From assembly GCA_947090635.1 (NCBI GenBank), contig CAMUOM010000004.1, positions 1 to 45,621 of the forward strand: 45,621 nt of DNA. Direction: 5' to 3'. Both the position numbers and the translations under genes were made by a program. The DNA comes from an uncultured Candidatus Saccharibacteria bacterium. GTDB taxonomy: Bacteria; Patescibacteriota; Saccharimonadia; Saccharimonadales; Saccharimonadaceae. How positions within the stretch are numbered: position 1 is the first letter of the stretch; every line of letters starts with the position of its first letter. A model generated the notes under the pieces. It made no database searches. It had not been told where the DNA came from and saw only the letters and a program-made list of their open reading frames with translations. Positions 39,335-45,621 of the stretch are shown in pieces.

Positions 39335-39410
39335 GGATTCAACCTTTCATAGGAGCTTCACAATTTTTGTGACTGCAACATATTGTACGCTGATTAGCGG
39401 GTGATGTCAA
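39335..39410 (-). promoter_or_regulatory. Promoter and two-hairpin leader of the 152-aa membrane protein gene
   Basis: Minus-strand TTGACA (39405-39410), 17-bp spacer, TACAAT (39382-39387). The leader folds TCACAA-AAA-TTGTGA and then CCT-ATGAA-AGG carrying the ribosome binding site, like the array leaders but without GTACMTTA. Confidence 0.75.
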
Positions 39411-39476
39411 GGGCTGTACGCGGCTTACGTGACGACAATAACAGAGGTGGAAAGCTGCTCTGCCCCGTTACTGTGT

Positions 39477-42341
39477 CTATTGTTGCGGTGCTGCAGGCTT
39501 TTTGTGCGGACGGCGGCGGTGACGCTTGGGTTTAGCCTCGGCGGCTTCGGGTGCCGTTGGCTGAATTGGTGCGGCAGCCGGTGTGTCTGGCTGGTCGGCT
39601 GGCGTTGCGGCTTCGCTACTTGGTGCGGTGTGACTGAGAGTGAGTGTGCCGGTTGGCTGAACTGGTTGCTTGGCCAGTGGCTGAACTGGTTTAACTGGCT
39701 GAGCCGGTTGGATTGGCACAGCTGGTTTGGCTGGTTGCGCGGCAGGAGCTGGGCTGGCGGTGACTTGGTCGGGCGCCGCGGCGGCTTGCTTGACGGCGGC
39801 AAAGAGGTCCTTCAGATTCTGTGAACCGCTGGTGCCGTTTGGCGAAATCTTCTTGGCGCGCTTCAACTCCTTCTCTTCTTCGGTTGGTTTGTGATAGCGT
39901 GGTGTGTCGGCAGCTGGGCGTGATGGAGTGACCGGCATAGCGGCGGCGCTAGATTTAATGAGCTTCTCAATTTGGGCGGACACTTCGGCTACCGGGTGGC
40001 CGTACTGGGCGCGACTGTTGGCAATGATGGCGTCTAGGTGGTCGGTCGGCGCGGTCGGGAGCTTCAGAGTGGTGCCGCTAAACGACTGGGTCTTTTCGCC
40101 ATTTATCATCATGCAGCTGATGAAACAACGGTTGCCCATTTGCATGATGTCGGAGGCGGAGAAATTCGGCGCGAATTGCTGGGCGAGGACGGGTGCGTCT
40201 TCGTTACTGACGCGCATTGAAATCATGGTGCCGACGTTACCGAACACGGCATCGCGCACGGTGTCGCTCATCTGGGAGATGTACTGGTTGGCCACGGTCA
40301 AATTGAGGCCGTACTTGCGCGCCTCAGACAGAATGACGGCGAATGAGTCGGTGGCGAAGTTCTGGAACTCGTCAACGTAGAGGTAGAACGGTCGGCGGTC
40401 GGCGACATTTGGGATGTCGGAGCGGCTCATGGCGGCGAGCTGAATCTTGGTGACGAGGAATGAGCCTAGGATGGAGGCGTTGTCTTCGCCAATCAGGCCC
40501 TTTGAGAGGTTGACAATCAAAATCTTACCCTCGTCCATAATCTGGCGAATGTTAAAGCTAGACTTTGGCTGGCCGATGATGTTGCGAATAGTCGGGTTGG
40601 CAACAAAGGCGCCCACCTTGTTGAGAATCGGCGCAACGGCCTCAGTCATGTATTTTTCGCTCCAGCTGGCGAATTCAACGCGCCAGAACTGCAGCACCAC
40701 GGTGTCGGTCACGCGGTCAACTACCTGCTTGCGGAAGGTTTTGTCGGTCAGCATGCGCGTGATATCGAGCATGGTGGAGTCTGGATATTCCAGCAGCGCC
40801 AAAATGGTGTAACGCAGAATATACTCGAGGCGCGGGCCCCATGACTCGCCGAACATGCGCTTTAACACGCCAATAATTTCTGAACTGATATTGCTGCGGA
40901 GCGCTGGGTTGCTGATTTCCATCGGGTTGAATGCCATTGGATAAGCGGTGTCAGCTGGGTTAAAGTAAATCACGTCCTTGAGGCGGTTCTCGGGGATAAA
41001 GCGCAAGTTATCAATGGCAAAGTCGCCATGTGGGTCGATGATGGCGTAGCCTTGGTTCTGGTAGATGTCGGAGAGTGTCAAAAGTTCGAGCAAGCCCGAC
41101 TTGCCGGTGCCCGTCTGCCCGATAATATAAACGTGACGGCCACGGTCGCGCCGGTAAATACCGAACTGCTGTTGCATGCCGCGAAAGTTGGTAATGCCGA
41201 AGGCGCTGATGCCACGGTCATGTTCACGGTCGCCGTTTAACACTGGTAGGTCGGTTGGTGGCTCGGCGGTCTTGGAGTTCGCCCAGACCACGTTCGGTGT
41301 CTCAACATTCATGTGTGGTAAGTGGAAGACCGAGGCGAGTTCCTCGGTGTTAAGGATGAAGCCGTCGCCTTGCGGGAACTCACGCTTGACGTAGGCGGCG
41401 AGGTCGCTGCGCTCAAAGCTCGGCCGCGCGGCGAGCTTGAAGCCGTTGAGGCTGGTTGAATTAAACTGCTTGAAGGCGCTCGCCACGGCATTGAGCTGGA
41501 TGCGGGCAGCCTCTTGGTCGTCGCCAAGGTAAGCGATGCGGATTTTGACTTTGTAGCCCAGCTTTTGCGATGCCTTTTCTTCGGCCTTTTGTACGCGCAA
41601 CTTGTCGCGGTCACTGAGTTCAGCGGTATTGCCAGCGGCTGACGCCTCTGGTGGTCGCCATAGGGCCTCAACTAATTGTGCTGCCCAACTAAAGTTATCA
41701 AACTTGCCACCGCCAAAGCCCGATTTGCACCGCGCTACAAACCGCGCACTGCTACTCTGCCAGTCGTCGGCGATTGGCCGCGCCAAAATCTGAATCCAAA
41801 TCTCTTCGTCACTCTTATTAAGTTTGGAAATAGCGGCAGTAATGCCAGCCAGCGGGTCGACTTCGAAGTTCTGGAAGGTCTTAATTGGCAGAAACTGGTT
41901 ATCGGTAAGGACGAGCTCGTCGATGGCTGTGACAGCGTGGGCACTTGCCGTGCGGGCGTAGTCTTGTGGCGCTTCGTGAATTTGCACCGCTGGATACTGG
42001 GCGTAAATCTGCCCCTCGACAAAGCTCTGCAAGTGCTTTGGTACGCGCACGTAAAAGCGAATCTGATTGCCAACTGAGGCGACCTCAAATGAAAAGTGCT
42101 CCTGTAGCCCGCCCGACATCTTGAGCTCTTGCTTGTTGCGCAGCACGCCATGGAGTGAAGAAAAGAGCTGCTCGGCGGAGAGCTCCTTTTTGTCGTTGTC
42201 GCGTGGCACCTCAAGACTAAGTAGGACGTAGTCGTAGTTGTCAACAATCGGCTTGGTCTGGTAATTGCGCCACGTGAGATATGCCAAAATTAAGATGAGC
42301 GGTAGCCAAATCCACCACTGCAAGAAGAATGCAATTAGCAT
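39477..42341 (-). CDS. VirD4/TraD-like ATPase (type IV secretion or DNA-transfer coupling protein family)
   Basis: 954 aa. N-terminal membrane anchor LIAFFLQWWIWLPLILILAYLTW, a large variable part to about residue 385, then an AAA+ motor: Walker A GQTGTGKSG at about 408-416, IIDPHGDF, the DUF87/TraD-type stretch FGESWGPRLEYILR, Walker B FYLYVDEFQNF, sensor-like ANQYISQM. The last 150 residues are Pro/Ala/Gln-rich with repeated QPxKPxQP and end in basic KPKRHRRRPHKK. Family members pump DNA or proteins through envelope complexes; CPR bacteria commonly carry them. No other secretion gene is in the window. The start is uncertain: TATAAT ends 13 nt before the chosen ATG, and longer frames run into a hairpin upstream. 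Confidence 0.82.
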   Translation of the reverse strand: MLIAFFLQWWIWLPLILILAYLTWRNYQTKPIVDNYDYVLLSLEVPRDNDKKELSAEQLFSSLHGVLRNKQELKMSGGLQEHFSFEVASVGNQIRFYVRVPKHLQSFVEGQIYAQYPAVQIHEAPQDYARTASAHAVTAIDELVLTDNQFLPIKTFQNFEVDPLAGITAAISKLNKSDEEIWIQILARPIADDWQSSSARFVARCKSGFGGGKFDNFSWAAQLVEALWRPPEASAAGNTAELSDRDKLRVQKAEEKASQKLGYKVKIRIAYLGDDQEAARIQLNAVASAFKQFNSTSLNGFKLAARPSFERSDLAAYVKREFPQGDGFILNTEELASVFHLPHMNVETPNVVWANSKTAEPPTDLPVLNGDREHDRGISAFGITNFRGMQQQFGIYRRDRGRHVYIIGQTGTGKSGLLELLTLSDIYQNQGYAIIDPHGDFAIDNLRFIPENRLKDVIYFNPADTAYPMAFNPMEISNPALRSNISSEIIGVLKRMFGESWGPRLEYILRYTILALLEYPDSTMLDITRMLTDKTFRKQVVDRVTDTVVLQFWRVEFASWSEKYMTEAVAPILNKVGAFVANPTIRNIIGQPKSSFNIRQIMDEGKILIVNLSKGLIGEDNASILGSFLVTKIQLAAMSRSDIPNVADRRPFYLYVDEFQNFATDSFAVILSEARKYGLNLTVANQYISQMSDTVRDAVFGNVGTMISMRVSNEDAPVLAQQFAPNFSASDIMQMGNRCFISCMMINGEKTQSFSGTTLKLPTAPTDHLDAIIANSRAQYGHPVAEVSAQIEKLIKSSAAAMPVTPSRPAADTPRYHKPTEEEKELKRAKKISPNGTSGSQNLKDLFAAVKQAAAAPDQVTASPAPAAQPAKPAVPIQPAQPVKPVQPLAKQPVQPTGTLTLSHTAPSSEAATPADQPDTPAAAPIQPTAPEAAEAKPKRHRRRPHKKPAAPQQ

Positions 42342-42360
42342 TTCAATCATCGCTATTATA
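42342..42360 (-). promoter_or_regulatory. -10 of the VirD4/TraD-like ATPase gene
   Basis: Minus-strand TATAAT (42355-42360), with CTTACA 17 bp further upstream as a weak -35. No ribosome binding site follows. Confidence 0.5.
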
Positions 42361-42377
42361 GTAGCACAAAACGCTAG

Positions 42378-42402
42378 TGTAAGCAAGCGCTACCGGCTTA
42401 CA
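42378..42402 (-). terminator. Probable terminator of the M16 gene pair
   Basis: Minus-strand TGTAAGC/GCTTACA with an 11-nt loop, then CTAGCGTTTT. Modest T run. Confidence 0.5.
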
Positions 42403-42461
42403 AGGGTGCCCCCGCCCTGCCGCGTCGCCTCTGTTGGGCGGCAAGTTCCTTTACATGGGTG

Positions 42462-43748
42462 TTACTTCAGTGCGGCGTCTAGCGTGGCAGCAGCCGCTGC
42501 GGCGTCAGCCTCGGTGATGTCGCCATATAGCCCCACCATGCGCAGCGGGCTAGACGTTAGCTCGCGCGCTAGTTGTTGGATGTCGCCCAGCGTAATGCTC
42601 TTTATCATCTCTGGTGCGGCGTTCAAGTCGACCACCTCGCCCGTCGCGAAGTAGCGCCCGCACATGGCATCAACTACCGCACGTGGCGTCTCGTAGGACA
42701 TCATCCTGCTACCAATCATCTTGCGTTTGATGCGCTCTAGTTCCGCCTCCACCTCTGGTAGTTCGCCTCGCCCGAGCTCGTTAAGTGATTGGCTAATTAG
42801 TTGTATCATGTTGGTGAGATTTTCGGAACTACTCTTAAATATAATACCAAGCGGCAGAGTGGTGCCGTCGTAACGCTCAAGCGTGAATGAGTCAATGTAG
42901 CTCGACCACCCATTATCGCGCGCTGTGCTAGCTATGCGTGAACTGTAGTCGCCGAAGAGCAGTCTGCACAGCGCATTGCGAATTAGCGTGTCGCGCACGG
43001 TTAGCGAGCGGCGCAAGGCAAAGCCTAGCCCGGCGGTGATAATTTTAACGTGCGGTCGGGCCTCAAAACAGTATTTGGTGCCGTCTTCGACCACTGGTAA
43101 ATTATATTGGAATCGTTTGCCACGCGGCAAGTCAAGTTGGCGCAGGCGGTCAACCACAGTTAAATCGCCATTAAAGTTGCCCGCGATGATAAAGCGCAGG
43201 TTGTCGGTGGTGAAGTTCTGTGCGCGGTACTCTTGAACGTCCGTAAACGTGATGTTGCCTAGTGTAGCAATGGCGTCAGCTGCCGGCAAAGTTTGGTGGC
43301 CGATATAAGGTCCGGACACGCGGTACAACCAATAACTGCCGTTTTCGAGGCGAGCCTTCAGCTCGTTAGTGATGTTCTTTTTCTCGCGCTCCACTAGTTC
43401 GGGCGTGGCGGCAGGATGCTCAAATATCTGTGCATTTAAGTCTAGCACGCGCGCAAAGTCATAAGTTGGCGTTTGCGCTACGTATCTAATTCCTCCGTCA
43501 CTAGTGAAGGCGTTGGTAATTGCCCCGCGCCGTTGTAACTCAGGCGTAATTTTCTGCGGATAGTCCGTGGTGTAAAGCGAAACATGCTCTAAAATATGTG
43601 GTGTCTGGTGTTTGTGCGGGTAATCCGCCACGGCGTCATAGCCGCCCGCGAAGCCTAGCGTGCTGTACACTGAAACGGCGTTGGGGATGTCGACAATTAG
43701 TCCTTCCGCGCCGTTGTCCAACTTTAGCTGGTTTACCTGATACTGCAC
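42462..43748 (-). CDS. M16 family (pitrilysin-like) zinc peptidase, catalytic motif present
   Basis: 428 aa, GTG start with GGAGGAG 9 nt upstream. The M16 zinc motif HxxEH is HILEH at 51-55, and the third ligand Glu is in ITNEL at 129, 74 residues after the second His, as the family requires. IAGNFNGD at about 210 corresponds to the strand and turn after the first half. Length fits one M16B subunit of two domains. It begins 2 nt after the stop of the paralogue upstream and was surely co-transcribed and probably co-assembled with it. No signal peptide, so it should act in the cytoplasm unless exported otherwise. Confidence 0.85.
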   Translation of the reverse strand: MQYQVNQLKLDNGAEGLIVDIPNAVSVYSTLGFAGGYDAVADYPHKHQTPHILEHVSLYTTDYPQKITPELQRRGAITNAFTSDGGIRYVAQTPTYDFARVLDLNAQIFEHPAATPELVEREKKNITNELKARLENGSYWLYRVSGPYIGHQTLPAADAIATLGNITFTDVQEYRAQNFTTDNLRFIIAGNFNGDLTVVDRLRQLDLPRGKRFQYNLPVVEDGTKYCFEARPHVKIITAGLGFALRRSLTVRDTLIRNALCRLLFGDYSSRIASTARDNGWSSYIDSFTLERYDGTTLPLGIIFKSSSENLTNMIQLISQSLNELGRGELPEVEAELERIKRKMIGSRMMSYETPRAVVDAMCGRYFATGEVVDLNAAPEMIKSITLGDIQQLARELTSSPLRMVGLYGDITEADAAAAAATLDAALK

Positions 43749-43750
43749 GG

Positions 43751-45046
43751 CTATTTCTCCTCCCCGTTTAAGATAGCGTCCAACTTTGCCGCGGCGGCTG
43801 TGGCTACTGATTCAGTGGTGTCGCCAAACATACCCACCATGCGCAGGTGGCTAGCAAGAATTTCATCGGTCAGCTGCTGGATGTCGCTCACCGTGATACT
43901 ATTTATCAACTCCGGAATGGTTGCTAAATCAATCACTTCACCGGTGGTAAAATAGCGGCCGCTCAGGCTGTTTGCAATGCTACTAGCGGTGCCATAATAC
44001 ATTGACTCGCGCCCTGCTAGCTTTTGCTTGGTGTTTTCTAGTCGCTCTGGGCCCAACTTACCCTGGCTTAATTCAACTAACGCGTTGGCTAGTAATTGAA
44101 TCATATGTGGTACGTTTTCTTCGCTGGCGCGAAATGTTACGATGATTGGCAAGTTGGTATGCAAGTTGTTGATAAACTGTTCTGCGATGGCGTAGTAAGC
44201 CCAGCCGTGCTGACGTGCTTCGCCGAATACGAGTGAATCGAACCCGCCGCAAAGTAAGTCGCAGATTAATCGGGCGATTAGTTTGTCGCGTAGGGTCAGT
44301 GGCCGCTGCAAGGCAAATACTGCTTGGGCTAGGATAATTTTGGCGCCACTGTAGGGTTTAAAATAATATTTCGTGCCACTTTTAGCTGTTGGCAAATTGC
44401 ATTTAAATCGCTTCCCGCGCGGCAAGTCAAGCTGGCGTAGGCGGTCGACTACGGTTAAGTCACCGTTAAAGTCGCCCGCGATGATAAAGCGTAGGTTGTC
44501 GGTGGTGAAGTTCTGTGCGCGATACTCTTGGATATCTTCGGGCGTGATGCCATCTAGTGTGGTGAGCGATTCTTGAGGTGATAATCGTGGGTAGCCAAAG
44601 TGAGCTAACGTGTGGCTAATGATTAGTTCACTGCCGTTTGTGGTGAGCGACTTCAGCTTGCTAGTTAAGTTCTTCTTTTCGCGGGCGAGATTGCTCGCAT
44701 TAATATCTGGTTGCTCAAGCGATTTAGCGATTAAATCAAGCGTGCGCTCGGCGTCGAAACGTGGGCATTTTACGGAATATTCCACACTAGTGTTCCCACC
44801 ATATGCGTCAAGGGAAGCGCCGTTGCGCGTTAAAACGTTATAAAACTCGTTGTCTTTGTAGCCCACGACCTCAGTAGCTAATCTAGTCAGCAGCCGTGGC
44901 ACTTGGTCTTTGCACTTTAAGTCGGTCACCGCTGCGCGGCCGCCCGCAAAACTTAACATACTGTACACTGAAACGGCATTGGGAATGTCGACCACTAGCC
45001 CCTCTACCCCGTTGTCCAACTTCAATTGATGCACTTGATACCGCAT
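43751..45046 (-). CDS. M16 family paralogue lacking the zinc motif (non-catalytic subunit)
   Basis: 431 aa, ATG with AAGGAG 4 nt upstream. It aligns with its neighbour from the first residues (QLKLDNGVEGLVVDIPNAVSVYS) and shares an almost identical 40-residue block (EYRAQNFTTDNLRFIIAG...LPRGKRF). At the zinc site it has RLLTR instead of HxxEH at 51-55, and Ser instead of Glu at 129, so it cannot bind zinc in the usual way. Many M16B enzymes pair one active and one inactive subunit, which is the simplest reading here. It is the first gene of the pair; CATAGT or TAATAT around 45080-45095 could be its -10. Confidence 0.85.
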   Translation of the reverse strand: MRYQVHQLKLDNGVEGLVVDIPNAVSVYSMLSFAGGRAAVTDLKCKDQVPRLLTRLATEVVGYKDNEFYNVLTRNGASLDAYGGNTSVEYSVKCPRFDAERTLDLIAKSLEQPDINASNLAREKKNLTSKLKSLTTNGSELIISHTLAHFGYPRLSPQESLTTLDGITPEDIQEYRAQNFTTDNLRFIIAGDFNGDLTVVDRLRQLDLPRGKRFKCNLPTAKSGTKYYFKPYSGAKIILAQAVFALQRPLTLRDKLIARLICDLLCGGFDSLVFGEARQHGWAYYAIAEQFINNLHTNLPIIVTFRASEENVPHMIQLLANALVELSQGKLGPERLENTKQKLAGRESMYYGTASSIANSLSGRYFTTGEVIDLATIPELINSITVSDIQQLTDEILASHLRMVGMFGDTTESVATAAAAKLDAILNGEEK

Positions 45047-45115
45047 AGTTCTCCTTACTGCCCCGCGCGAGCTTAATATTACTATGATATCACGCTGCCA
45101 TGGGAGAATAAATTA

Positions 45116-45133
45116 CCCCGCAACGTGGCGGGG
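45116..45133 (-). terminator. Weak terminator of the HARE-HTH gene
   Basis: CCCCGC-(6 nt)-GCGGGG hairpin, then TAATTTATTCT on the minus strand. Confidence 0.5.
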
Positions 45134-45145
45134 TTGGGTGCTGGG

Positions 45146-45621
45146 CTAATGGGTTTGGACGAGCTGGTATTTGGCGTCGCCGGCGCGCTTGAATTGCGGT
45201 TTGCTCTGTAAGTTGAGCAACACGGTTGCTTCGCGCACTTTGCGCACCTTGAGCACTTGGCGCACGATGTCTTCGCGGTTCATTGGCCCGTTTTGCTTGA
45301 GGAGTGCGGTAATGACGTCGGCGATGGAACCGGCTTGGTAACCACGCTCAGCTAGGGCGTAGATGCCGCGGCCAATTAGCACGAAGCGCTTATCTTTGAT
45401 GAGTTCGTTGTGGATGGCCTGTTCGCTGATGTTGTTACGCTTGAAGTTTTGCGCCTTGACGGCCTCGGCGATGTCGCTAAAGTGCAGCGGCGCGTCGTGG
45501 TTGCGGAGTACCACATAAATCTTGTCTCGAATGTTGCGTGGGTTGACGATTGGCCAGCTGACTAGACCCCAGAGGTTGTACAATGTGGCAATCTTCTTAC
45601 TGACGCTAGCAATGGCAACAG
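45146..45621 (-). CDS. HARE-HTH domain protein, C-terminal part, 5' partial
   Basis: The minus-strand frame is open to the window edge (VAIASVSKKIATLYNLWGLVSWPIVNPRNIRDKIYVVL), so the in-frame TTG at 45583 is unlikely to be the start. Residues from NPRNIRDKIYVVLRNHDAPLHFSDIAEAVKA to RFVLIGRGIYALAERGY form the HARE-HTH winged helix known from RNA polymerase delta subunit and restriction-linked proteins. A second, shorter helical unit follows (VITALLKQNGPMNREDIVRQVLKVRKV). In CPR genomes this domain often ends a sigma-factor-like protein; whether a sigma region lies upstream cannot be seen here. Probable role in transcription or chromatin contact. Confidence 0.7.
   Translation of the reverse strand, partial: VAIASVSKKIATLYNLWGLVSWPIVNPRNIRDKIYVVLRNHDAPLHFSDIAEAVKAQNFKRNNISEQAIHNELIKDKRFVLIGRGIYALAERGYQAGSIADVITALLKQNGPMNREDIVRQVLKVRKVREATVLLNLQSKPQFKRAGDAKYQLVQTH

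Noticed and set aside
1..45621. tRNA or rRNA genes
   Set aside because: No T-loop-like GGTTCGAATCC pattern or rRNA core sequence was recognised on either strand by reading.

Overview
The window looks like chromosome from a member of the Candidate Phyla Radiation, most likely Candidatus Saccharibacteria (TM7). The reasons are TGA used as a normal stop, very compact genes, several apparently leaderless promoters, a short HPF/RaiA, a SecA without the C-terminal zinc site, a VirD4/TraD-like ATPase with a membrane anchor, and a HARE-HTH protein. No rRNA or tRNA was seen, so the placement is inference.

Layout. Positions 1-1276 hold the end of a type II restriction-modification locus. Positions 1352-3214 encode a 620-aa protein of unknown role built from repeated modules. 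From 3330 to 27258 lies the centre of interest: 23 paralogous genes, all on the + strand and all intact, each forming its own transcription unit (near-consensus promoter, structured leader, ORF, usually a strong intrinsic terminator). I call them P1-P23. The first five encode one module of about 150 aa; the other 18 encode two modules. Module hallmarks are an N-terminal helix, a (D/N)RY strand, a hydrophobic (Y/F)DR strand, a YE(L/M)xP-like strand, a helix ending in PxWxxxQ, and closing strands such as ILP and RLxLxL. I do not recognise the family. The array is interrupted once, between P2 and P3, by an exported surface protein with an FGE-sulfatase/C-type-lectin-like end and a G9 tract inside its signal-peptide codons.

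The leaders share an architecture: a 5'-terminal hairpin (H1) starting about 8-12 nt after the -10, whose sequence differs from gene to gene while pairing is kept; a mini-hairpin (H2, often ACC-GAAA-GGT) carrying the Shine-Dalgarno in its 3' arm; and an octamer GTACMTTA. The octamer also occurs in the leaders of two unrelated membrane-protein genes that flank the array (a 44-aa protein at 3330-3464 on the minus strand and a 149-aa protein at 30392-30841), which suggests a co-regulated set of about 25 genes with post-transcriptional control.

Downstream (27311-45621) is mostly housekeeping on the minus strand: secA, hpf/raiA, serS, then a probable operon of Nudix hydrolase, ABC ATPase, two FtsX-type permeases and a low-molecular-weight phosphatase; a small membrane protein; the VirD4/TraD-like ATPase; a pair of M16 proteins (one with HxxEH, one without); and the end of a HARE-HTH protein cut by the window edge. 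A small ASCH-domain gene lies on the + strand among them.
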